Source: Desulfuromusa sp. (GTDB lineage: Bacteria; Desulfobacterota; Desulfuromonadia; Desulfuromonadales; Geopsychrobacteraceae). Taken from it: DNA of 14,527 bases. The translations under genes were made by a program, and so were the position numbers. Location of the stretch: positions 1 to 14,527 of the forward strand of contig JAOZLQ010000044.1 in assembly GCA_029934755.1 (NCBI GenBank), in the 5' to 3' direction. Positions 7,488 to 13,793 of the stretch are shown one piece after another. The first letter of the stretch is position 1; every line of letters starts with the position of its first letter. The notes beneath the pieces are model-generated. The model was given only the letters and a program-made list of their open reading frames with translations. It did no database searches and was not told where the DNA came from.

Positions 7488-7859
7488 ATGTACCATCTAA
7501 CGATTATAACCAACTTTGCTGCAGCGCATAACTTACTTAATTATCAGGGGGATTGTGAAAATCTTCATGGCCATAATTGGAAAGTTGAAGTCACAGTTAA
7601 AACTGAAAATCTGGATAAAGCTGGTCTTGGAATCGACTTTAAAATTTTGAAAAAACATACAAAAGAAATCATGAACTACCTCGATCATAAGTATCTCAAT
7701 GATCTGGATGCATTTAAAGGGATCAGTCCTTCCTCGGAGCATATTTCCAGATTTATATATGATCGTTTGGTCGATAGCTTGGCTGAGTATGACGTCAGTT
7801 TAGAAAAAATTACTGTTTGGGAATCGGATAATGCCTACGCAACTTATACCCAAAGCTGA
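7488..7859 (+). CDS. queD: QueD, 6-carboxy-tetrahydropterin synthase
   Basis: Converts 7,8-dihydroneopterin triphosphate to 6-carboxy-5,6,7,8-tetrahydropterin, the second step of queuosine and 7-deazaguanine synthesis. The 123 residues match the 6-pyruvoyl-tetrahydropterin synthase family. Seen: zinc ligands His14 (FAAAHNL) and His27/His29 (LHGHNW), catalytic Cys23, DHKYLND (66-72) and WESDNA (111-116) with the pterin-anchoring glutamate. AGGAGA 5 nt before the ATG supports the start. queE begins inside its last 10 codons in another frame, which indicates translational coupling. Confidence 0.95.
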   Translation: MYHLTIITNFAAAHNLLNYQGDCENLHGHNWKVEVTVKTENLDKAGLGIDFKILKKHTKEIMNYLDHKYLNDLDAFKGISPSSEHISRFIYDRLVDSLAEYDVSLEKITVWESDNAYATYTQS

Positions 7860-8586
7860 TTTGATTGAAATTTTTTCCTCGATACAAGGGGAGGGAGTTT
7901 TGGTTGGATACCGACAGATATTTTTACGTTTTCCTGATTGCAATCTGAATTGTCGCTATTGCGATACTGATTTTTTAAAAACCAAAAATTGTCAGGTAGA
8001 AAGCAGTCCCGGTTCAGGTCAGTTAGATAGCTTGGAAAATCCTGTAAAATTTAATAAGGTAGAAAACCTGGTAAAGTCGTGGAATACTCAGCTTCCGGGA
8101 GCACATCATTCTATCAGTATTACTGGCGGAGAGCCTTTACTGCATGGTGATCTCCTCTCATTTTGGTTGCCAGAATTAAGAAAAATCCTGCCCATATATC
8201 TTGAAACTAATGGAACGTTACCGGAACAATTGTTGCCACTTATTCCATATTTAGATTGGGTTTCGATGGATATTAAACTCCATTCTCAGACTGGTTTGAG
8301 AACTGAGTGGGATATCCATCGTCAATTCCTCGAAATTGCTAATCAGACCGATTGTTATGTTAAATTGGTGGTTGGTGATGATACGCCGGATTTGGAGTTG
8401 CAATTGGCTGCTGATCTGATCTCTGCGATTTCAAAACATATTTCGATTGTTTTACAACCAGTGACATTGGATGGGCGGATTGCAATATCAACACAACGCT
8501 TATTACAGATGCAGGCGCTTATTGCAGAGGTCAATACGAGTTTGAGAGTGATTCCTCAAACCCATAGATTTATGGGTGTTCTATGA
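7831..8586 (+). CDS. queE: QueE, 7-carboxy-7-deazaguanine synthase (radical SAM)
   Basis: Radical-SAM enzyme that contracts 6-carboxy-tetrahydropterin to 7-carboxy-7-deazaguanine, directly after QueD. It has 251 residues. Seen: SSIQGEG (16-22), the iron-sulfur motif CNLNCRYC (37-44; CX3CX2C, as in the B. subtilis type rather than the longer E. coli spacing), TGGEPLL (98-104), LETNGT and a C-terminal IPQTHRF. The ATG at 7831 overlaps queD by 29 nt; a TTG at 7861 would give a minimal N-terminus but has no ribosome site. queC and queF are not in the window. Confidence 0.95.
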   Translation: MPTQLIPKADLIEIFSSIQGEGVLVGYRQIFLRFPDCNLNCRYCDTDFLKTKNCQVESSPGSGQLDSLENPVKFNKVENLVKSWNTQLPGAHHSISITGGEPLLHGDLLSFWLPELRKILPIYLETNGTLPEQLLPLIPYLDWVSMDIKLHSQTGLRTEWDIHRQFLEIANQTDCYVKLVVGDDTPDLELQLAADLISAISKHISIVLQPVTLDGRIAISTQRLLQMQALIAEVNTSLRVIPQTHRFMGVL

Positions 8587-8597
8587 TCATTCTTAAA

Positions 8598-8629
8598 CTG
8601 CAACATTAACTATTTGCAGCAAACTTTTT
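8598..8629 (+). terminator. Weak possible terminator between queE and coaD
   Basis: Six-pair stem (8598-8603 with 8614-8619), a 10-nt loop and T5 at 8625-8629, just after the queE stop. It lies partly in the coaD 3' end, which converges from the other strand. The stem is short and a CAAAC gap separates it from the T-run, so function is doubtful. Confidence 0.3.
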
Positions 8630-9097
8630 CAATAATTCTTCCCTGACTAAGGGTGGTACAAACTTACTGATGTCGCCACCCAACCGCCCAACCTCTTTAA
8701 CAATTGAGGAACTGAGATAAGCGAATTTAGGCGATGTCATCATAAATAGGGTTTCTACCTGTTGGCAGACGGTGTGATTCATCTGCGCTAACTGGAACTC
8801 AAATTCAAAGTCAGTTACCGCCCGTAATCCACGTAAAATCACTCGAGCTTTTTTTGACACGACATAGTTGACGAGCAAACCGTCAAAGGTTTCTACGCGC
8901 AAGCGTGGATTATCCTCAGTTAGTTTTACGAGAATATTAACCCGCTCAGCGGCGGTGAACATGCTATTTTTTTCGGAATTATTGGCAACAGCAATGATGA
9001 TCGTATCAAAAATTTCCAGTCCCCGTTTGACGATATCCATGTGCCCATGGGTAAAAGGATCAAAAGAACCAGGATAAATGGCAATATGACGATTCAT
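8606..9097 (-). CDS. coaD: CoaD, phosphopantetheine adenylyltransferase
   Basis: Transfers AMP from ATP to 4'-phosphopantetheine to form dephospho-CoA, the penultimate step of coenzyme A synthesis. The 163 residues match the family. Seen: the nucleotidyltransferase motif GSFDPFTHGH (10-19, TxGH form), RGLRAVTDFEFE (89-100) and the C-terminal YLSSSIVKEV (127-136). It starts at ATG 9097 with AAGG 6 nt upstream. It follows rsmD by 8 nt; rsmD-coaD is a recurrent bacterial gene pair, so cotranscription is very likely. Confidence 0.97.
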   Translation of the reverse strand: MNRHIAIYPGSFDPFTHGHMDIVKRGLEIFDTIIIAVANNSEKNSMFTAAERVNILVKLTEDNPRLRVETFDGLLVNYVVSKKARVILRGLRAVTDFEFEFQLAQMNHTVCQQVETLFMMTSPKFAYLSSSIVKEVGRLGGDISKFVPPLVREELLKKFAANS

Positions 9098-9105
9098 GTC
9101 TAACC

Positions 9106-9660
9106 TTAAATTAAGCTGTAGAGGTGGATTCGAGTGGAGCCATACGTCCTGCTTTCAATTAATTCCAGCTTTCCGAAGTCAGGCAGTTTTTCGTCTCTAG
9201 CTGACTCGGCACAGATTATTCCATTTTCTGCCAGTAGATTCAAGTGCTCTATCTTTGCAATTGTCGTTGGCAGTAGATTTTGATTATAGGGAGGATCAAG
9301 AAGGATTAAATCAAAAGGGGCAGAAGCAATTAGCGGTGGTAATGCCGTAGAAACATCCTGTCTGATAATTTTGGCGTTTGGCTCAAACCCACAACGTTTA
9401 ATGTTTTCAGTAATGACCCTGATGGCATTACTCCCCGAATCTACCATGGTTGCAGTTTTTGCTCCTCGGCTTAAAGCTTCCAAGGCTTGCGCTCCGCTTC
9501 CAGCAAATAGTTCCAGGATATTAAGCCCATGAAATGATCCAAAACGACTGGTTAAAATACTGAATAATGCCTCACGAACACGATCCGGGGTTGGTCGAAT
9601 GTCTTTGCCCGAAAAGGTTGCTAACTGTCGACCGCGAGCTGTTCCACTAATGATGCGCAT
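9106..9660 (-). CDS. rsmD: RsmD, 16S rRNA (guanine-966-N2)-methyltransferase
   Basis: Methylates G966 of 16S rRNA in the small-subunit head using S-adenosylmethionine. The 184 residues from this start match the family. Seen: the N-terminal MRIISGTARGRQL, RPTPDRVREALF (22-33), the SAM-binding LELFAGSGA (49-57) and the catalytic DPPY (122-125). Start choice: an upstream in-frame ATG at 9711 would add 17 unrelated residues, but it overlaps a perfect -10 box at 9710-9715. The 9660 ATG opens at the family consensus and has AAGGG 10 nt upstream. It is the first gene of rsmD-coaD. Confidence 0.95.
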   Translation of the reverse strand: MRIISGTARGRQLATFSGKDIRPTPDRVREALFSILTSRFGSFHGLNILELFAGSGAQALEALSRGAKTATMVDSGSNAIRVITENIKRCGFEPNAKIIRQDVSTALPPLIASAPFDLILLDPPYNQNLLPTTIAKIEHLNLLAENGIICAESARDEKLPDFGKLELIESRTYGSTRIHLYSLI

Positions 9661-9709
9661 ATGAGTTGAACCCTTAGTGTGATTCTTAAATTGTTGACGA
9701 TTTCCAGTC

Positions 9710-9715
9710 ATTATA
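9710..9715 (-). promoter_or_regulatory. Candidate -10 box for rsmD-coaD
   Basis: A perfect TATAAT on the minus strand, 49 nt upstream of the rsmD ATG at 9660. The -35 region at 16-17 nt spacing (TGGTTA/CTGGTT) is weak. It would start transcription near 9703, leaving a leader of about 43 nt and excluding the 9711 start. Confidence 0.45.
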
Positions 9716-9833
9716 AAGCTGGAAGATCAATTAACCAGATTAGCCATAAAATCCAGTTGGAAACTAACATGTTCTCAAAAAACGGCCAATGCAGAAAATG
9801 AATCTCCCACCTATTTGAGCTTAAATTTTAATA

Positions 9834-9880
9834 ATTGAAATTGTTTCAATCTCATTTATGCTAATATTAATGAATATCAG
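9834..9880 (+). promoter_or_regulatory. Candidate promoter with two inverted repeats upstream of the saccharopine dehydrogenase gene
   Basis: TTGAAA (9835-9840) and TATGCT (9857-9862), spaced 16 nt, make a plausible sigma-70 promoter. A perfect 7-3-7 inverted repeat, ATTGAAA-TTG-TTTCAAT (9834-9850), covers the -35. A second, one-mismatch 8-4-8 repeat (CTAATATT / AATATCAG, 9861-9880) covers the start-site region. This placement suits repressor or activator sites; the regulator is unknown. The rest of the 272-nt gap 9661-9932 shows no gene. Confidence 0.4.
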
Positions 9881-9932
9881 TATTTTGTGGTGAAGTTGAC
9901 CGGCCATCTAAGAGGAAGGAAATTATCAGCCA

Positions 9933-11267
9933 ATGAAGAAAATCTTTATTGTTGGTGCTGGGTTATCATCGACCAGCTTGATTGACTATTTGTTGAGACA
10001 GTCACAAAAATATGATTGGCAAATCACAGTTGGCGATCTGACCTTGGAATCTGCTGCGCATAAAGTAGCTAATCATCCCAATGGCCGTGCCATACAGTTT
10101 GATATTTCTGATCAACTACAAAGAACCACTGAAATATCGCACGCAGATATTGTTGTATCCATGTTGCCCGGATCCATGCACTCCCTGGTGGCAAAAGAGT
10201 GTCTTGCCTGTGAGAAACATCTACTAACGCCATCTTACGTGACAGCTGAGATGAAAGGGATGGATGGTGCTTTTCGAGAAAAAGGATTAATTTTTCTGAA
10301 TGAGATGGGAGTTGATCCTGGCATTGACCATATGTCGGCAATGCGTGTCATTGATAAAATAAAACAAAAAGGTGGGAAGCTTCTGTCTTTTAAATCATTT
10401 TGTGGCGGGTTAGTTGCGCCAGCCTGTGATGACAATCCCTGGAACTACAAGTTTTCTTGGAACCCGCGCAATGTGGTCATTGCCGGGCAGGGAATTGCTA
10501 AATTTAAAGAACACGGGCAATGTCGCTATGTTCCTTACAACCAACTATTTTCCACAATCAGTCAAGTTGAAATGCCCGGGTATGGTGATTTTGAAGTTTA
10601 TCCAAACCGGGATTCGCTCCAATATTGTGAGCTGTACGGTTTGGAGGATATTCCCACCATCATCAGAGGGACCATGCGCCGTCCCGGCTTTTGTGAAGCA
10701 TGGAATGTTTTTGTCCAGCTAGGTTGTGCTGATGACACTTATATTATGGAAGATTCATCGCAACTGAGCTATCGTCGATATCTGAACAGCTTTCTTCCTT
10801 ATCGGAAAGGTAAAAGTACTGAAGAGACGTTAGCTGAAATTATCGGGCAGCCTTTGAACTCAGTCATAATGGATAAAATTCGTTGGCTAGGTATCTATTC
10901 AGATGAAATCATTGGGCTCAAAAATGCTACTCCTGCGATGATACTGCAAAAAGTACTGGAGCAGAAGTGGGCGATGACTGAGTCGGATCGTGATTTGCTG
11001 GTGATGCAACATCAATTTGAGTTTGAATTGGATGGGCAAAGGAAGCGTATTATCTCATCCATGAGCTGCGAGGGAAAGGGTAACGAAAATACCGCTATGT
11101 CTTATACCGTTGGTATGCCCTTGGCCATTGCGGTGAAGTTGATTGCTACCGATAGTATTCGGCCAATTGGTGTTCAGATCCCGATCTTGCCAGGAATTTA
11201 TAACCCCATTTTGGATGAACTCGATTCTTCAGGGATCACATTTGTTGAACAAGAAGTAAATTTATAG
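9933..11267 (+). CDS. Saccharopine dehydrogenase, glutamate-forming (Lys9-like)
   Basis: Predicted NAD(P)-dependent enzyme interconverting saccharopine with glutamate and 2-aminoadipate semialdehyde. With 444 residues it is almost the length of yeast Lys9 (446). Seen: Rossmann motif VGAGLSS (7-13), NEMGVDPGIDHM (123-134), CGGLVAP (157-163) followed by DNPWNYKFSWNPR, YPNRDS (223-228), IRGTMRRPGF, WLGIYSDE (318-325) and RDLLVMQHQFEFE (353-365). These line up with Lys9 and with the dehydrogenase half of animal AASS over the whole length, better than with carboxynorspermidine or homospermidine synthases. AGGAAGGA lies 12 nt before the ATG, a long spacing. No lysine-ketoglutarate reductase is adjacent. 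The amino-acid ABC transporter that follows, under its own likely promoter, suggests a catabolic role, but that is inference. Confidence 0.88.
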   Translation: MKKIFIVGAGLSSTSLIDYLLRQSQKYDWQITVGDLTLESAAHKVANHPNGRAIQFDISDQLQRTTEISHADIVVSMLPGSMHSLVAKECLACEKHLLTPSYVTAEMKGMDGAFREKGLIFLNEMGVDPGIDHMSAMRVIDKIKQKGGKLLSFKSFCGGLVAPACDDNPWNYKFSWNPRNVVIAGQGIAKFKEHGQCRYVPYNQLFSTISQVEMPGYGDFEVYPNRDSLQYCELYGLEDIPTIIRGTMRRPGFCEAWNVFVQLGCADDTYIMEDSSQLSYRRYLNSFLPYRKGKSTEETLAEIIGQPLNSVIMDKIRWLGIYSDEIIGLKNATPAMILQKVLEQKWAMTESDRDLLVMQHQFEFELDGQRKRIISSMSCEGKGNENTAMSYTVGMPLAIAVKLIATDSIRPIGVQIPILPGIYNPILDELDSSGITFVEQEVNL

Positions 11268-11303
11268 AGTTTATTTTGTGTGGTTTTCTTCATAGTTTAA
11301 ATC

Positions 11304-11331
11304 TTGACCATAAAAAATAAAACGGTATTAT
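11304..11331 (+). promoter_or_regulatory. Promoter candidate for the ABC transporter operon
   Basis: TTGACC (11304-11309), 16 nt, TATTAT (11326-11331): both hexamers match the sigma-70 consensus at 5 of 6 positions. A second -10 reading, TATACT at 11329-11334, has 19-nt spacing. Transcription would start near 11338, about 136 nt before the binding-protein ATG. Confidence 0.6.
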
Positions 11332-11347
11332 ACTTTTATGGTTTTTT
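11307..11347 (+). terminator. AT-rich stem with T-tract after saccharopine dehydrogenase
   Basis: Nine-pair inverted repeat ACCATAAAA / TTTTATGGT (11307-11315 with 11334-11342) running into T6 (11342-11347), 40 nt after the upstream stop. The stem is AT-rich and the 18-nt loop is large, so termination would be weak. It overlaps the promoter candidate above, and the same repeat could instead be an operator. Confidence 0.35.
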
Positions 11348-11359
11348 CTTCTAATGTGT

Positions 11360-11450
11360 CCCTGTGAGGGTGATTTCTAAACCTATTATCAAAATGAATA
11401 TGAGTCCGATATCCGATCGGATTGGTGCAATTCATGCTTGTTTTCAAGCA
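11360..11450 (+). promoter_or_regulatory. Foldable 5' leader of the ABC operon
   Basis: Successive pairings are visible: CCCT/AGGG (11360-11370); a two-tier hairpin ATGAAT/ATTCAT (11394-11399 with 11430-11435) around GTCCGAT/ATCGGAT (11404-11410 with 11416-11422); then TGCTTG/CAAGCA (11435-11440 with 11445-11450), which ends 8 nt before the ribosome site. The 12-mer ATCCGATCGGAT (11411-11422) is also a perfect DNA palindrome. I recognise no known riboswitch class here. It could be a cis-regulatory RNA or a protein-binding site. Confidence 0.35.
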
Positions 11451-11477
11451 AAAACTAGAAGGAGGAGTAACAAATGA
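11394..11477 (+). CDS. Possible 27-codon upstream ORF overlapping the binding-protein start
   Basis: ATG at 11394 opens a 27-residue frame whose TGA (11475-11477) overlaps the binding-protein ATG (11474-11476) as ATGA, the arrangement seen in translational coupling. The peptide begins MNMSPISDR and ends AKTRRRSNK. The three arginine codons are also the bases of the downstream ribosome site. No Shine-Dalgarno is visible for it, so translation is uncertain. Confidence 0.2.
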   Translation: MNMSPISDRIGAIHACFQAKTRRRSNK

Positions 11478-12277
11478 AACAGAGAAAACTTGTATCAATC
11501 GTTCTTGCTCTTGTACTAACTGTCTTTTTTGCAGGTAGTGGTTTCGCCAGCAATTTGGATGAGATTGTCAAGCGTGGCGAACTCCGCGTCGCTGTTCAGT
11601 CTGGTGCTGCACCATACGCTTTTGTTGATAAGCATGGTAACCAAGCTGGTTCGATGATCGATTTTACCAAGGGCATGGCTGATGCCATGGGAGTTAAATT
11701 GAAAGTCTTGGATTATGATTGGGATGGTCTGATTCCTGCTCTTTTATCTGGGAAAGCTGATATCTTAGCCGCTGATATGACCCCCACTTTGAAACGTGCA
11801 CTTAAGGTTACTTTTACTGATCCATGGATTTATGTCCAGCCTTGTATCTTTACCTCAATGGGTGCCAGCTATCAGACTATGGCAGATGTCAATAAGCCAG
11901 ATGTGACCGTTGGGGTTCTTCTCGGATCTACTGGCGAAGTTATTGCCAAGAAATACCTGCCTAATGCCAAGATCAAGTCTTACAAAGGTGGCGGTCGGAT
12001 GATCGTTCAAGCTTTGACTGCAGGACATGTTGATGCTGGAGTTAATGATGACTTGGCCGTTCTGACTGTCCTTCCAGATTTTCCACCTAACTCTATCCGT
12101 CTTCTGGACAAACGCCTTGGTCAGGGAAAAGATCCTCTTGCCTTTGCCGTTAGGCCTGAATCTGTCAATTTGTGGCAGTGGATCGATCTTTATTTTGGCA
12201 CAATCAGAGCCAATGGAGAATATGACAAGAATATCTCTTATTGGATGGAAGGTATCGAGTGGAAAAAAGATCATTAA
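11474..12277 (+). CDS. Periplasmic amino-acid-binding protein of an ABC transporter
   Basis: Extracytoplasmic solute receptor (family 3, polar amino-acid type) that hands substrate to the permeases encoded next. It has 267 residues. Seen: a signal peptide (KQRK n-region, hydrophobic 7-20, likely cut after Ala25 in SGFA-S), then the start of the first lobe at NLDEIVKRGELRVAV, DMTPTLKRALKVTFTDPW (101-118; Arg108 is where the family binds the substrate carboxylate), GSTGE (151-155) and HVDAGVNDD (185-193; an Asp here normally binds the amino group). These residues indicate an amino-acid ligand, but which one cannot be told. GGAGGAG 6 nt before the ATG is the strongest ribosome site in the window. 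It is the first gene of the transporter operon; a long hairpin follows. Confidence 0.93.
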   Translation: MKQRKLVSIVLALVLTVFFAGSGFASNLDEIVKRGELRVAVQSGAAPYAFVDKHGNQAGSMIDFTKGMADAMGVKLKVLDYDWDGLIPALLSGKADILAADMTPTLKRALKVTFTDPWIYVQPCIFTSMGASYQTMADVNKPDVTVGVLLGSTGEVIAKKYLPNAKIKSYKGGGRMIVQALTAGHVDAGVNDDLAVLTVLPDFPPNSIRLLDKRLGQGKDPLAFAVRPESVNLWQWIDLYFGTIRANGEYDKNISYWMEGIEWKKDH

Positions 12278-12345
12278 CTCTTTGATTTATACCCATCTAA
12301 AAACAACTTAAAAACTTCATATTTAAAGATTTAAGAAGTTAATGC

Positions 12346-12383
12346 CCAGATGAGTGCGGAATTAATTTTCCACACTCATCTGG
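12346..12383 (+). other. Intercistronic hairpin between binding protein and permease
   Basis: Perfect 11-bp inverted repeat CCAGATGAGTG / CACTCATCTGG (12346-12356 with 12373-12383), extended by one C-A mismatch and a GGAA/TTCC stem (12358-12361 with 12368-12371) around a 6-nt loop. No T-tract follows on either strand. A weaker AT-rich stem-loop (AACTTC/GAAGTT, 12313-12340) lies just before it. Such hairpins after binding-protein genes commonly protect the upstream mRNA, as in malE-malF. It contains the ATG at 12350. Confidence 0.75.
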
Positions 12384-12400
12384 TAGATATGGATGACAGC

Positions 12401-13069
12401 ATGCTGGCAAATTTTAATTTCAGAATCATTTTTGAATATATGCCCTTATTCTTAGATGGACTGAAATTTACATTTTTGATTTCTCTTGTCGCACTTGTTC
12501 TTGCTCTTATTACTGGGATCGTTGCTTGTGCTTGCCGTATTTCAGGGATAAAAATTCTCAAATATCCAATTATTGCCTATATAGAAGTTATTCGCTCGAC
12601 ACCTCTTCTGGTTCAAATCTATTTTCTTTACTTTGGCCTTCCAACTCTCGGCATCAGGGTTCCTGAAATCCAGACCGGGATCATTGCACTCATGCTTAAC
12701 TCAGGGGCATACATTGCGGAGATTATACGTGCCGGGATTAATTCAGTGGATCAAGGCCAAATAGAAGCAGGGCTTTCGTCCGGTTTGAATTATGTTCAGA
12801 GAATGCGGTTTATTATTCTCCCTCAGGCTCTTGGGGTGACTGTGCCTCCATTGCTTGGTCAAGCTATTGTCTTGGTGAAAGACACGGCTTTGCTCTCGTT
12901 GATATCAGTTATGGAATTAACCAGAAGCGGGCAAACCATGACATCCGAACGGTTTATGCCAGCAGAAGCTTTTCTGACGGTGGCTTTCTTTTATATGTGT
13001 ATTTATTTTTGCCTCAAGGCTCTGGCTGATTGGTCACAACGAAAACTTATTTTTAGGGAGGCTTACTAA
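12401..13069 (+). CDS. Amino-acid ABC transporter permease (first)
   Basis: Inner-membrane permease subunit of the HisM/GlnP type. From the ATG at 12401 it has 222 residues, the usual size. Seen: four to five hydrophobic segments (for example FTFLISLVALVLALITGIVA), the conserved EVIRSTPLLVQIYF, and the EAA-type loop contacting the ATPase, QIEAGLSSGLNYVQRMRFIILPQAL. Start choice: ATGs at 12350 and 12389 are also in frame. The first lies within the strong 12346-12383 hairpin and has no ribosome site; 12401 has GGATGA just upstream and gives the N-terminus expected of the family (short tail, then PLFLDGLKFT). Its stop is 1 nt before the next permease gene. Confidence 0.9.
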   Translation: MLANFNFRIIFEYMPLFLDGLKFTFLISLVALVLALITGIVACACRISGIKILKYPIIAYIEVIRSTPLLVQIYFLYFGLPTLGIRVPEIQTGIIALMLNSGAYIAEIIRAGINSVDQGQIEAGLSSGLNYVQRMRFIILPQALGVTVPPLLGQAIVLVKDTALLSLISVMELTRSGQTMTSERFMPAEAFLTVAFFYMCIYFCLKALADWSQRKLIFREAY

Positions 13070-13070
13070 T

Positions 13071-13724
13071 ATGATGGCCTTCTATTTTAGCCGTTTAGTG
13101 GAAATTTTTCCCTTTTTTCTCAGGGGTCTGTGGATGACCACCAAGGTTGCTTTTTGCAGTCTTATCATCTGTACCCTGATTGGATTTATCCTTGGAATGC
13201 TCAGGTCAAGTAATATCGTTTTTTTAAAACGCTTGATCGGAACATATGTTGCTTTTGCTCGGGGTACTCCTTTTGTGGTGCAAATTTTTATTGTCTTTTT
13301 TATTTTCCCTGAATGGGGATTGCAACTTGAAGCTTTCCCTGCTGCTTTGCTAGCTATGGCTATTATGGGTTCAGCTTTTATTTGTGAAATTGTTGCTGGA
13401 GGTATTAATGCAGTTCACAACGGACAGTGGGAGGCTGCTTCTTCTTCCGGATTGACCAAGCTGCAACAATTGCGTCTGGTTATTATTCCGCAAGCAATGA
13501 AAGTGATTGTACCGCCACTGGTAGGACAATATGTACTATTGATCAAAGACACATCAGTTGTATCGGTTATCGGGGTGATGGAATTGACCCGAGTTGGGTG
13601 GGTGACAGTTGTCAGAATTCCCGAGGGTTTAATGGTATTTGCATTGGTAGGAATACTCTATTTTTCTATCTCATACCCTCTGATCTTACTTTCAAATTAT
13701 CTGGAACGAAGAATGGCAATCTAG
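13071..13724 (+). CDS. Amino-acid ABC transporter permease (second)
   Basis: Second inner-membrane permease of the same transporter, 217 residues, pairing with the first to form the channel. Seen: the hydrophobic segment VAFCSLIICTLIGFILGML, the conserved AFARGTPFVVQIFIVFF, and the EAA loop QWEAASSSGLTKLQQL with IIPQAM behind it, then VPPLVGQYVLLIKDTSVVSVIG. AGGGAGG (13055-13061) lies 9 nt before the ATG at 13071; the ATG at 13074 is possible but further away. The 1-nt gap to the preceding gene implies coupled translation, as expected for a 1:1 permease pair. Confidence 0.93.
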   Translation: MMAFYFSRLVEIFPFFLRGLWMTTKVAFCSLIICTLIGFILGMLRSSNIVFLKRLIGTYVAFARGTPFVVQIFIVFFIFPEWGLQLEAFPAALLAMAIMGSAFICEIVAGGINAVHNGQWEAASSSGLTKLQQLRLVIIPQAMKVIVPPLVGQYVLLIKDTSVVSVIGVMELTRVGWVTVVRIPEGLMVFALVGILYFSISYPLILLSNYLERRMAI

Positions 13725-13756
13725 TTTAGAAAATACCGTGAGATCACGATTCTAAA
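13725..13756 (+). other. Hairpin between second permease and ATPase genes
   Basis: Immediately after the permease stop, TTTAGAA pairs with TTCTAAA (13725-13731 with 13750-13756). Inside lies CGTG-AGAT-CACG (13737-13748), with an asymmetric internal loop between the two stems. No T-tract follows, so this is not an ordinary terminator. It may be a processing or stability element within the operon. Confidence 0.5.
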
Positions 13757-13793
13757 ATACAATAAGTAAAAGTATAGAAGGGTTCAAGCTGAA

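Noticed and set aside
11338..11473. Lysine riboswitch upstream of the amino-acid transporter.
   Set aside because: The leader is too short and lacks the five-helix junction and conserved sequence elements of that class.
11855..12274. 139-codon open frame on the minus strand inside the binding-protein gene.
   Set aside because: It is fully antisense to a gene with clear family motifs, shows no recognisable domain and has no ribosome site.
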